The translations under genes were made by a program, and so were the position numbers. Of a stretch of DNA of 64,000 nucleotides, positions 22,152-33,387 are shown in pieces. The notes beneath the pieces are model-generated. The model was not told where the DNA came from. It did no database searches and saw nothing but the letters and a program-made list of their open reading frames with translations. This DNA is from Rana temporaria. Lineage: Eukaryota; Chordata; Amphibia; Anura; Ranidae. Each line of letters starts with the position of its first letter. Positions within the stretch are counted from its first letter, which is position 1. The stretch covers positions 132,736,236 through 132,800,235 of the forward strand of contig NC_053494.1 of assembly GCF_905171775.1 (NCBI RefSeq). Reading direction: 5' to 3'.

Positions 22152-22280
22152 GTTATATTATTAACCTTTGATGCAGTTTTGTCAAAATGTTGGAAATTGT
22201 TTTTGTGTTCATTGAGATGTTGAGATGTTGATTAAAATCACACTTTTTAAAAGGAGCGTACTTATTTATGCTGAGCACTG
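22152..22280 (+). mobile_element. Tc1 element 3' terminus
   Basis: The end TACTTATTTATGCTGAGCACTG followed by TA matches the usual Tc1 terminal repeat form (CAGTGCTCAGCA on the other strand). It completes the element whose transposase tail is at 21453-21722. Confidence 0.65.
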
Positions 22281-22384
22281 TATATCTGGCAGAAAAAAAT
22301 AGTAAAAGTAAAGATAAAACACAGAGGGGCTTAACTGTCCCAGACTTTAAAAAGGTATTATAATGTTGTACTGCTAACACAAAT

Positions 22385-23450
22385 AGTAAAATGGATACAT
22401 AATTTAAGAAAAAAAAAGATGGGTAAAAATTGAAAACACGTTAAGCAAAACACCTTTGGGTAAAGTTATATGGATTCCACAACAGTACTGAATTTATCGT
22501 AAGGACTCAAATATTTTAACATAGAATGTAAATGTTTGGGATTTGATTTATAGACAAGCAAAATGGGAATATAACTCACCGTTAATAACACTTATGGAGA
22601 CAAATTATTTTTTACCAGGAAAAGAAGCACTATTTAGGGAATATGGCTAAAAGATAAAAATGCACAATTAAAAGATATGAAAGACAGAAAATTATGCACA
22701 ATTCAGGAATTAAGGCACAAGAGGGATTTAATTGTGATAGATGATTGTTACTTTCAGTTAACTCATTGTGTAGCAATAGCCCATGAGATTAGCAAAAAAG
22801 TAACTTTAATTTAGCCCACAGGCAACACCAAAACATTGTAACTCCTAGATCTATAAGATATTTACTACAATGGCTTAACCCAAAATCCCACCATATATGA
22901 AAAGATGGTAAAAGGAATTAGGTGAACATCTGAATGAGCAACAGACAGTGAAACTATTGAGATGGGTCCATGGTATAGCAGTAGATATAAATACAATAGA
23001 AACTGATCTTAAATGTCTGGCAAGATGGTACATAACACCTTCTAAAGCACATAAATATCAACAAGAAAAATCACTGCTTCGTTGGAGAGGTTGTAAAATG
23101 ATGAAGAATAATGGCACATTTATGATAGGAGTGCCCAAAAATACAGGAATTTTGGCAGAAGGTGTTGATACAGATACAGGAGATTACAGGAGTAAAAATG
23201 ACAAGTGATCCATGGTTTTGTTTTTTTCACAGTAAGTTTTACAATAAAGCAATACAAGAATACGGTCATCCCACATCTAATAAATTCAGAAAAAGTGTTG
23301 ATCCCAATATTCTGGCAGGTACCAGAGAGCCCAACAGTAAGAGACTAGGTTGAAAGGGTAGAATACATTTACAATTCGGAAGACCTGCCTTATGGTGGAG
23401 AGGAAAACATTGAAAAATGTGGGAAAATGTGGAAAGGTTGGGTAGAGTTT
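22385..23450 (+). pseudogene. LINE-1-type ORF2 C-terminal fragment
   Basis: Several plus-strand frames, interrupted by stops and shifts, give a continuous series typical of the L1 ORF2 C-terminal third: KWEYNSPLITLMETNYFLPG, then LTHCVAIAHEI, then LKCLARWYITPSKAHKYQQE, then LLRWRGC. The RWY-TP and W-R-C pattern is the conserved C-terminal L1 signature. It is too decayed to be functional and lacks the endonuclease and reverse transcriptase domains. Confidence 0.65.
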
Positions 23451-24236
23451 AAGAGTGCAAGGAAATATACTGAACTGGTGGGAATCTAATGGGTGGAGAA
23501 GGGAGAATGGGGAATGCAGAGGGAGGAGATAGATAACTAAAAGAAAGAAGAAGAAGGAGGAAGAAAGTTATTAATATTAAAGGAAAAGAGAGAAGATGGA
23601 GGGGGGACACCGGAAGGAATGTTTAAAAAAAAAGTATAGTTGTGAATGGTTTGGTAGGTTGAGATGATCTATGTTCATTGCTTCATGCATGCACTGTGAG
23701 TAGCGGGGTTGTTAGGGATGCCTGGCATTCTAGCCGTGAGTGTTGACTGCTTCACCCTGCAATATATGTGTCAGTTGGCACTTTGGCACATGTGCAAGTG
23801 GCAGATAACTGTGTTTGTGTCTGACGGTGATTGGCAAGTGGATGGGACTGGTGATTGGCTGGCCGCACAGCCCAATGTGGGATGGGTCTAATGGCGCCGC
23901 TCCGTGCCCACCGATGCGGCAAGGATAGGGTTGGATATTGCCAATCACATGCTGACTGGACTGTTTTTGGGAGTTGCCTGGTTGGCAAGGTATGGATTGG
24001 GTGGGATATGTATGTGATATCACTCTGCAACACTGTTTCCTCTTTTCCCCTCTTTCCATAGATAAGCAATTATCTCATTGATTTTGGGGCCATACTGGCT
24101 TTTTAAAGTGATAGATGGCTCTCATGACCTGCAGGAGGAAGTAGGAGAGGGTGTGTTTTATGTAATTTCTCACATGGTTTCATTGGTGGCTGCCTCTTAT
24201 ATATATCACTGTGTTGCATTAAGTCTGTATCACTTG
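23451..24236. other. Unannotated repeat-like stretch upstream of a hammerhead motif
   Basis: A purine-rich segment (23520-23600) precedes a block with direct TGATTGGC and GGGATGGG-type words. It could belong to the pseudo-LTR of the element carrying the motif at 24237. No gene. Confidence 0.35.
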
Positions 24237-24275
24237 CCTGACGAAGAGGTCCTGTGCGACTTCAAAACGTTGCTT
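24237..24275 (+). ncRNA. Decayed hammerhead-like motif
   Basis: CTGACGA (24238-24244) is followed by a 6-bp hairpin GAGGTC/GACTTC and then AAAACGTTG where GAAACGTTG would be expected. One G-to-A change (a typical CpG decay) removes the essential G12. It resembles the motifs at 4207-4271 and is presumably inactive. Confidence 0.4.
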
Positions 24276-25124
24276 TTTTTTGTGTGATGGTTCCTCTGCA
24301 ATAAAAAATGTTGGACGTTTTTTTAACGATCCTCGGTGTGCTGGCGAATATATTTACATGATTGCTTTTCCAGTTCCCAGCTGGTGATCTCTTTAGCACC
24401 CTCTTCTCTTATTGGCCGTTCTCCAGGAAGGTGTGGAATTGGAATATTTATTGAGACTTCAGACGGTGGGATGCAGGTGCTGGCTGTACACTGGGTAAGT
24501 GTTTTGTGAGAGTAGTTAACAGTAGGATATTGATCTCAGTTAGGGACTACCAAATCTGGTATGCTTTGTGTGTTCTAGGTGGATGAGCATTTGTTTTCTG
24601 CTAGTTGTTAACCAGTGGAAGGATTTACGGATCCTCTGGTGATACATATGTACGTGTCCTAGGGAGGAGTGACCCTATAACCAATGTTATGGAAGGTAAC
24701 TGGGATGTCTGTGTTGCATATAATATATAACTTTGTTTTGTGTTATGGTCCTTGAGTATATGATGTGGCTTCTAATTTGGTGATTGCCATTATATGATGT
24801 CTTCTATGGTCTGGGTCTAATTTAGAATAAAAACACTGGGACAGGATACAGCAACATTCCTTCTGATATAAAGTGGTTTCTCTTAAGGACCTATCATATT
24901 CAAGTAAGTTAGGTGACTTTAAACATAGTAATCAGTTCCTGAATTTGTTTTCTCTGTTAGATGTGTGTTAATCTATATTGTTTAAACATAGGTCTCTATG
25001 CCATTTTTCTACTTGACTGGAATCCTTTATTTTCTACACCATCAGTATCATGCAATAGCATTTCAAATATGCATTCCAAATGCATATGGTCCTGCCACCC
25101 TCAAGCGTTACTTGTAAATGTATG
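24276..25124. other. No gene recognised
   Basis: Sequence downstream of the hammerhead-like motif, without coding support. It probably includes the body of that retroelement. Confidence 0.35.
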
Positions 25125-25295
25125 TGTAAGTTAACATTGCCATCTGTGTCCCCATTGGAAGATTTTCCCTCTATTGCTTTTCTGGTGACAACCCAAAATT
25201 TGTGATTTTCCTTTATGTTCCCATTCAATTATCACGGTAAACAGGACAAATATAGAGGGTGAATCTTGTTAATGGGGACACCTGACAGGTATTCT
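25125..25295. repeat. Fragment related to the inverted-repeat arms at 51.4 and 52.6 kb
   Basis: It shares TGTCCCCATTGGAAGATTTT, CCCTCTATT and GTAAACAGGACAAATA words with 51353-51500 and 52557-52705, in a compact foldback arrangement. Confidence 0.5.
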
Positions 25296-26465
25296 AATCC
25301 ACCTCCACTTTATACAAAACTAAAAAAATAAATAAAAAATTCCTTTAGTTATACTTTAAGTAAGTCAACCCCAAAGATTTCCATATTTCCATATTTAGGT
25401 TTCTATGCATTATTGTTTAGAGAACTGATCCAAAAAGACATAGAGTATACAAAATTGGCTATTATATTTTTACATTCCTTAAATCCTGCATGCCTGGACC
25501 ACTACCCAATTACTGCATACATATTATTATTTATTTCCTTCTGTGAATGGAATTTAATGCCTTTTTATGCGGTATTTACCGAGAGTTTTCAGTGTTTTAA
25601 ATCAAAAAGTTAAAATACATCACACAAACAATATAATATATAAGATATATATATATAGTATACAGTATATATTATAAAAAACTTAAAATGTATCTGACGA
25701 TAGTAGGGGGCATCACAGGGTAATTGGCATTTGGGCAGAATGTTTAAGGCAGTTGTAATCACTTACATGTACCCAGTGAAGTGAATATCCTCAAATGATA
25801 CCCAGAGATGAAACATATTCTCCTACATACTGTATATTGTATCTGATAATCTGCAGTCAATTGTTCTGTACAGCTTTCTACAACACAGAGATTTTTTTCT
25901 TCCTTATTATATTTTTATTACATTTTCCAATACACCAAAATATAAATACATATTTCACAAACATTTTTACAACATTACTTCCTTCCTTTTACAACATTTA
26001 TTTGAATATATTGGACTTTACTGGTACCAGAGAGGGACGATTATAAACATTTTTAAAATAGTTTTTTTTTTAAATAGTGTTAAAACCATCAGAGTATAGT
26101 TACAGATATAATGTAGGCCATACTTGTAACCATCATTCATGAACTTTGCAAATGATCCAAGAGGTTGACGCATTTCACCTAATATTTCTCAGCACCTTAT
26201 CTTGGTTGCGAAGAAATATGGCCTAACCAGAAGAAAAAGCACAATCATCAACATCAATTCTTTAATACTCAGCGATCCGTTGAGAGCCTGATCCAGCCCC
26301 TCCTGCCCTGTCCACATCCCCGCACTGACAGTCACAGCTCTCTGCTCAGAGCGGAAGGGGAAAACTGAGCGATCAGCAGTGTTTAATCACTCAGTTCTCA
26401 GTGTAGAGCCAGGGGAGACAGATTAGTGCATCTGATCAATGCTGCATCCACCTAGATGAGTATCA
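25296..26465. other. AT-rich unannotated stretch with TA microsatellite
   Basis: A TATATA-rich run lies at about 25630-25675. No coding support elsewhere in the stretch. Confidence 0.45.
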
Positions 26466-26736
26466 GGCCCCGTACACACGACCGAGTTTCTCGGCAGAAT
26501 TCAGCCAGAAACTCGGTTCAGAGCTGAATTCTGCCGAGAAACCCGGCCGTGTGTACACTTTCGGCCGAGGAAGCCGACGAGGACCTCGGCGAGGAAATAG
26601 AGAACATGTTCTCTATTTCCTCGTTGTTCTATGGGAGAACTCGGCCCACCGAGCTCCTCGGCAGCTCCAGGACTGAACACGCCGAGGAACTCGATGTGTT
26701 TGGCACGTCGAGTTCCTCGGCCGTGTGTACGAGGCC
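26466..26736. mobile_element. Short GTACACAC-family MITE (CTCGGC subtype)
   Basis: The ends GGCCCCGTACACACGACCGA and the complement GGCCTCGTACACACGGCCGA are flanked by TCA and TAA. The interior is a tight foldback of CCGAGGAA/TTCCTCGG words around GAGAACATGTTCTC. Non-coding, 271 bp. Confidence 0.82.
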
Positions 26737-27049
26737 TAACTGTTTTTTAATTCCTGAACTTCACTTTTAAATGCATTGGTTATGTTTGGTTATATTTGTG
26801 GATTTTATTTGTATGGTTTTAATGGAATATCCATTGGACTCAAGCTTCTAGGTTTGGCACTCATATTTTTATTTTTTTTGGTTCCTAGTGTCATCACACT
26901 TCTACTTCTACCCACCACTATCCTGTGAAGTTAGACTTTTTGTGATCCAGTGCCACACCCTTACATTTTGACAACAATCTAAGACACACTGCTTACTGAT
27001 GATTGCCCTGGTTCCAGCCCTAATTTTAAGATGGTTGTTATCTACCATT

Positions 27050-27945
27050 TACCACTTAAGACCCGGACCATTATGCAGGTTAAGGATTCGCTTTAACTGA
27101 CAATTGCGCGGTCATGCGACGTGGCTCCCAAACAAAATTGGCGTCCTTTTTTTCCCACAAAAAGAGCTTCCTTTTGGTGGTATTTTATCACCTCTGCGGT
27201 TTTTATTTTTTGCGCTATAAACAAAAATAAAGCTTTTTGCTATAACAAATATCCCCAAAAAAGATATACATTTTTTTCCTTAGTTTAGGCCGATATGTAT
27301 TCTTCTACCTATTTTTGGTAAAAAAAAATCGCAATAATCGTTTATCGACTGATTTGCGCAAAATTTATAGCGTTTACAAAATAGGGGATAGTTTTATGGC
27401 ATTTTTATTAATAATTAATAATACTACTAATGGCAGCAATCAGCGATTTTTTTTGTGACTGCAACATTATGCGACATTATGGCGGACACATCGGACAATT
27501 TTGACACATTTTTGGGACCATTGTCATTTTCACAGCGAAAAGTGCTATAAAAATGCACTGATTACTGTGAAAATGACAATTGCAGTTTAGAAGTTAACCA
27601 CTAGGGGGTGCTGAAGGGGTTAAGGGTGACCTCATATGTGTTTATAACTGTAGGGGGGCGGGGCTGGACGTGTGACGTCACTGATCGCCTTTCCCTATAT
27701 CAGGGAACAGACAATCACTGACATTGCCACAATAAAGAAACAGGGAAGGTGTGTTTACACACACCTCTCCTTGTTCTTCAGCTCCTGTAACCGATCGTGG
27801 GACACCGGCGGTGATCGGGTCCGCGGGTTCCGCAGGCGTGGTCACGGAGCTTCGGACCGGGTTGCAAATGATGAGGTAAGTGAAGGAGGACTGCACTAAG
27901 GTAAAGGAAGCTATTTAGGAAAAAAAATATTTACCTTTACAACCC
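27050..27945. mobile_element. CCACTT-type TTAA element, decayed
   Basis: It starts near CCACTTAAGACCCGGACC and contains CAATTGCGCGGTCATGCGAC, GGCTCCCAAACAAAATTGGC and CCTCTGCGGTTTTT, shared with the complete copy at 48366-49517. The right part ends in CAACCCCTTTAA and may be a fusion with another TTAA family. It includes a CRE-like TGTGACGTCAC at 27670. Confidence 0.6.
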
Positions 27946-28684
27946 CTTTAAGTGTCCAAATAAATAAAATGTTACAATGTAATGCAAAATTCTTAGTGAA
28001 TGCCTAAATCTATGCTGATTGCATCTACAATTTTGGAGATTTTATTAAAAGTAGCAAAATCTCTATTATTTCGTATTACCAATTATGCAATAATAACGGT
28101 ACTTATTTCGGGGGTCAGTCTGTGTAAGAGTAATAAATAATATTATTTCTCTCGAGCAATTTGTCAGCAAAATCTCCTTACTATAGTTCTTTGTGACAGT
28201 GCAAGGCCCTGGTGTAAGATTAGGAAGGGATATAGAAATAACAGAGGATTCTCAAAATTACCGCTTGAAAAGCTCCAGCGTGTGTATTGTGAATGGAGAA
28301 AGCTGTGTTCTAAATTTTCTCCGGGTTGGCAGTTCCGGATTAGGGCCTGAAGCTAGAAGGTTTCAAAGTGTCTTGGGCAAGACGAAACCTTTAATCCTGT
28401 GTCCAAGTTTTGCTCCAGTAATAGGAAAGACTGCCACACTGCTCCAGGTGAAATAACCAGTAAACTAAAGGCAGGGTGCCGGTCCAGTCCGTGAACTGGA
28501 AAACTTGACAAATATGCAAAAGAGATGACCGGACTCCTAATCTTCAGGAAATTTGATGTTTTATTTGTTAAAATCCATGAGTGACGTCAAACATCCATAA
28601 TACATGAGGACAATAGCAGCATTGGTTTTGCTAGACATCTTCAGCCTGTGTGAGTACACAAGTGTGCAGGATCATTAAAAACTA
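27946..28684. other. No gene recognised
   Basis: It may be the left part of a decayed LTR-type element interrupted by the next MITE. There is no domain to support this. Confidence 0.35.
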
Positions 28685-29424
28685 GGGGCTGGATTCACAT
28701 ACCTGAGCACATCTTTATGCCGGCTTAGCGCATCTCATATGCGCTACGCCGACGTAACACAGAGAGGCAAGCACAGCATTCACAAAGCACTTGCTCCCAA
28801 CGTTGCGCCGGCGTAACGTAAATTCCTAGGCGTAAGCCGGCCTAATTCAAAGTAGGTGGAAGTGGGCGTGATACATTTAAATGAACCGTGACCCCCTGCA
28901 AATGATGGGCCGAACGAACGGCACATGCGCCGTCCCGTAGACGCTTCCCAGTGCGCATGCTCAGAATCACGTCGGAACGAACGCCTAAGATACGTCGAAT
29001 CACTGAACGTAACCTACGCCCAGCCCTATTCACGTAGTACTACGTAAACAACGTAAAAAAGACGGCTGTTCCGTGGTCCATACCTTTGCATGGGATGCGC
29101 CTCCTATATGTGGAAAAACTTTACGCCGGACGTACGCCTTACGTAAACGGCGAATATTACTGTGACGGGCGCAAGTACGTTCGTGAATCGGCGTATCTCA
29201 GTCATTTACATATTGGACGCGTAAATCATTGGGAGCGCCCCTTGCGGCCAGCGTAAATAGGTGCCCAAGATACGCCGGCGTAGGCAAGTTACGTCGGTCG
29301 GAGGAAGGCTATTTTCAGGTGTATCTGGTTCTATGGGCACGGCGCATAGATACGACGGTGCACATTGACACTTACACGGCGCATCTGTAGATACGTCGGC
29401 GTAAGTGCTACGAGAATCCGGGCC
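28685..29424. mobile_element. GATTCA/TACGCC-family MITE, 740 bp, copy 2
   Basis: The left GGGGCTGGATTCACATA and right ACGAGAATCCGGGCC form inverted ends. The interior is rich in GCGTAC/TACGCC and has the GCACTTGCTCCCAA and CGCATGCTCAGAATCACGTC blocks shared with the other copies. Confidence 0.82.
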
Positions 29425-30149
29425 TAAGTCTGAGAATAGTTTAGGGCAGTTGCCTTTGCGAGACATAGCCTTTGTGTGAAAAAAGTGGTGTGCTCCAGCA
29501 AGGAGTGGTGACTTGCTCAGGAGACAAGATCCTATGTTGGGTGACTTCTTGCTCATAGGACTGATGACGTCAAGACAGCTACGTGGATCCGGAGAGACTG
29601 AGAAAACTGGGGTGACTAGCGGGCCCAGGGGGGCGTCTAAATTCCCAAGAAATGTGTGAGAAACTGTGGTGCTGGGATAACCTTATCAAGAGGCCAGGAA
29701 TATACCTATACAGTGAGGTGCTGTGATAAAAGGCTAAGTAAGCCTGAAGAACCCATGGTCTGGGATACAAGGGCTAATCATAGCGGTGCTGATGAAGTGT
29801 AGCCAGGTGGGCTAGCATTTTTTTATTATATTTGGTTGCAGGAAAAGTACCTTTGCTTGGGCAACCAGTCTGAACTGAAATTTTTGTTGGACTGGGTTTC
29901 AATAAAAGTGGGGTGCTGATGTGGACTCACCTAAAAAACGCTCACCACTCTAATTACCCCACATTACATCTTGCATTGTCTTATTCTTCCATCTTTTATT
30001 AAACGAAGGGGGCGATTTTGTATGTTATTATCACATCTCTTCTTGCATTCTTCAGAATGCCAAAATATTTCATTGTTGTGGCCAATGGGAATTCAACCAT
30101 ACCAAAGAGATTGTTTTTTTAAACTTCTGGCACCTACCAAAATATCAGG
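29425..30149. other. No gene recognised
   Basis: Includes an AATAAAAGTGGGGTGCTGA segment at 29901. Short frames only. Confidence 0.4.
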
Positions 30150-30642
30150 TTAAAGTGTTACTAAATACAGGACCCTGCATTCACTAGATCTGGTCTCCCA
30201 CAGTGCACAGAACATGGAAATGCAATAGTTTTAGTAAATATAAGCTTCTAAATACCCTTTTTCATCAGCAGTTTTGTGATTTCTATAAGTGTCTGGTTAA
30301 AGCTTGTAGGATGAGTTTGTTTTCATTCTGCTCTAACTGTCCTATGAGGCTCTTTCTGGACAGTGCTAATTGGCCCTGTGCTGATCACATGTACTCTCTT
30401 AAGAAAATAAAAAAACTCTCTAGCAGTATACACCATGTGCAGATTGTCCCCTTGCCTCTGTTCTATCAGCAGATGGATTGGGGACTGTTAAAAAAGGGGA
30501 GGATCAGAGAAGACAGGATCAAAAAGCCTTTTTTTTACACAGTGCAGAGGATTAACCCCTTAGGTTCCACAGTACGTATAACAAGCATGCTTTGCTGCAT
30601 ATACAGACTGATTTTACTTGTGTGGGTTTAGTAACACTTTAA
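30150..30642. mobile_element. TTAA MITE with perfect 16-bp terminal repeats
   Basis: TTAAAGTGTTACTAAA at the left is exactly inverted at the right (TTTAGTAACACTTTAA), so TTAA target copies sit at both ends, as for piggyBac. A second, left-truncated copy is at 62555-62960. The 142-codon frame inside is not conserved in that copy. Confidence 0.85.
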
Positions 30643-30668
30643 AGTCTGGGCCTTAAAAAAATTAAATA

Positions 30669-31376
30669 CAGTGGGGTAAAAAAGTATTTAGTCAGCCACC
30701 AATTGTGCAAGTTCTCCCGCTTAAAAAGATGAGAGAGGCCTGTAATTGTCATCATAATTATACCTCAACTATGAGAGACAAAATGTAGAAACAAATCCAC
30801 ACAATCACATTGTCTGATTTGGAAAGAATTTATTTGCAAATTATGGTGGAAAATAAGTATTTGGTCAATATCAAAAGTTCATCTCAATACTTTGTTACAT
30901 ATATCCTTTGTTGGCAATGACAGAGGTCAAACATTTTCTGTAAGTCTTCACAAGGTTATCACGCACTGTTGCTGGTATGTTGGCCCATTCCTCCATGAAG
31001 ATCTCCTCTAGAGCAGTGATGTTTTAGGGCTGTCGCTGGGCAACACAGACTTTCAACTCCCTCCAAATGTTTTCTATGGGGTTGAGATCTGGAGACTGGC
31101 TAGGCCACTCCAGGACATTGAAATGCTTCTTACGAAGCCACTCCTTCGTTGCCCGGGCGGTGTGTTTGGGATCATTGTCATGATGAAAGACCCAGCCACG
31201 TTTCATCTTCAATGCCCTTGCTGATGGGAGGAGGTTTGCACTCAAAATCTCACAATACATGGCCCCATTCATTCTTTCATGTACACGGATCAGTCATCCT
31301 GTTCCTTTTGCAGAGAAACAGCCCCAAAGCATGATGTTGCCACCCCAATGCTTCACAGTAGGTATGGTGTTCTTTG
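30669..31376 (-). pseudogene. Tc1/mariner element, 3' half with transposase C-terminus
   Basis: The minus strand encodes MNGAMYCEIL, FHHDNDPKHTARAT and WPSQSPDLNPIENIWREL. This covers the second catalytic aspartate (DNDPKHTA) and the third acidic residue (PIENIW) of Tc1 DDE transposases. An upstream frame adds the NTIPTVKHWGGNIM-type segment to about 31374. The low-coordinate end CAGTGGGG at 30669, next to TA, is the terminal repeat. The N-terminal HTH domains and first catalytic residue are missing, so it is inactive. Confidence 0.88.
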
Positions 31377-31706
31377 GTTATATATCTCACACTCTTTTAA
31401 ATTCATACTAAGCAGCTTGAATTTTCAGCAATCTACCTGAAACTAATCATGTTAGTCTCATGATCCCAGGTTAAATCATCACAAACGGGAAGGCTGGAAA
31501 ACAAGCTCTCAGAGCGAGGATCCTGCATATATTCCAATATGAAATTCAGGCAAGAAAACCTGAACCAGGATTTAGCTGCAATAAATGAGCACGTTGTTCT
31601 AAAATCCCTGTTTCCCTACATAAACACTCAATTTGTTCCTATTCATATGTAATAAATTAATATAGGTTAGGTTAATATGGTATAATTTGGGATTTTTTGA
31701 GTCAAA

Positions 31707-32439
31707 GAACTAGAAAACGTAAAAAAAAAAGCAATCAGCGCAACCATATAAACAATAACAATAACAGATAATCTGCAAGCTGAACACAAAAGTGTCATTT
31801 CACATAGCCCTACAAAATAGTATTGTCATATTAACAGTGCAGCACAAATTAAACAGTACATATAAAAAATGAATGCCAGGTGTCCAAATAATGAAGGAAA
31901 TCCAGAGCTCGAACAGAAAATTACCTTAGAAAAAAAAAGGATCCGTTGACTGAAAGTATCAGGAGCATGATCAGGTGATGCTGTGGTTCCACCCCACTGA
32001 CGAAGTCTTGTAGGATGTGACGCATACAGGAGGAGGAGCCTTATTCTGTGACATCACCCGCTGATATCCAAGAGTAGCCAAATGTACTGACCAGATGTTG
32101 GGAATCTTGTAAGTCTTATCGAATAAAGCATGTGTTTTTAAAGTTTACAGAGAGAACTTAGATCTTTTTATTTTTTATATGCATTTTGCCTTATGTGTGA
32201 TCACCGGAGCAGCCAGGACCTGTTTGCATCTGCCATCCCTCATCCCCCTGTTAGTTCAGGGGTCAACATATCCATGTGCTGGTGGTGAGCTCATTCACGC
32301 AGAGGATTAGTGCTCCTGATACTTTAACCTTTTTTCTTCTAAGGACATTTTCTGTTCGGGCTCTGGGTTTCCTTTATTATTTGGAAACTTGCCATTGATT
32401 TTTTATATGTACTGTTTTATTTGCGCTGAACTAGAAAAC
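31707..32439. mobile_element. Hammerhead-type retroelement insertion with 12-bp target duplication and inverted partial copy
   Basis: GAACTAGAAAAC occurs at 31707-31718 and 32428-32439, bracketing 709 bp. Inside, a plus-strand copy starts at a hammerhead-like motif (31997) and runs to the right border. An inverted copy of its distal part occupies 31838-31973 against 32310-32432 and continues to the left border with about 120 additional 3' bases. The layout parallels 3116-5257. There is no open frame. A Penelope/retrozyme origin is inferred. Confidence 0.65.
31997..32030 (+). ncRNA. Hammerhead-like motif with damaged GAAAC box
   Basis: CTGACGA (31997-32003) is followed by a GTC/GAC hairpin and GCATACAGG. 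The GAAAC box expected between the hairpin and GCATA seems deleted. It is probably inactive but marks the 5' start of the element. Confidence 0.35.
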
Positions 32440-33387
32440 TTGCAAAAATCCTAAAAAAAATAGGAACTGACAGCCTTATGATACAAGTTGCTTATATGAT
32501 ATGATTTGATATAGCAGTTTTAGACTGCTATAAAAGATTCTTCTATAAAAAAACATGCTGCTTACGATAAAAAAGAGATTTAAAATGTATCAATACTCAT
32601 TTAAACATTAAAACTTTAAAACATTTAGACATTCTTAAATAAAACATATTTAAATTTGATAAAGTCCCCAAAATGTAATTGGTTTATACAAAGATCCAAC
32701 TGTCTTTATGCATAACTTGTTGAAATAAATGCCAAAATAAAAACTGAAGTGCAAAAAAATTGAAACTATTGTTTCAGAAATTTCAGAAAGTATGCAAAAA
32801 TTTCAAATAAATAAGTTATTTTGTGATTTTTAACAACCCACAAATAGTTCATGTAATGTTATTTTTGGACTGCATTTCTGTGCACAAACATTGTACTTTT
32901 TTTTTATGGTTCAAATTTTTCATTACATTTTCAAAAAAATACAATAGAAAGTACATTACAAAACAATGACAGTTGTAAGAAAACATACGTTACAGAGTTT
33001 GTGCACTGTGTGGTGGGTGTACAGAGAAATTGGTATGTTTCAGCCTATAAAACTGATTGGTTAAAAAACATGTATATGAAAAAGTCACATCTCAAAGAGA
33101 ATATCTTAACCTATGAACTGTAAGTAGTATAAACAGCATTTTTCTCTTATAAACCAACAGTTGAATAATAAAGACATCGTTCATATGGCTGCACAGGTGC
33201 CTGGGAGGGATAGTAAAGAGTGAATGTTTAAACTGTACCCAAGGCCAAATTTTGGCTATGTGGCTTGCATGTTCTTGAAAGAGGATGATCGGACCAATCT
33301 ATCCCTGGTATCTCCACGGTTTGAAGGTCACCAATCTAGGTTTCGGGTACCTATTGTTTTTTTAAATCCCCAGAACAGGTGACCTAA
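32440..33387. other. AT-rich stretch without genes
   Basis: No recognisable element or coding frame. Confidence 0.45.

Noticed and set aside
28192..29960. A possible LTR beginning TGTGACAG and interrupted by a MITE
   Set aside because: No matching CA end with a 5-bp target duplication could be found.
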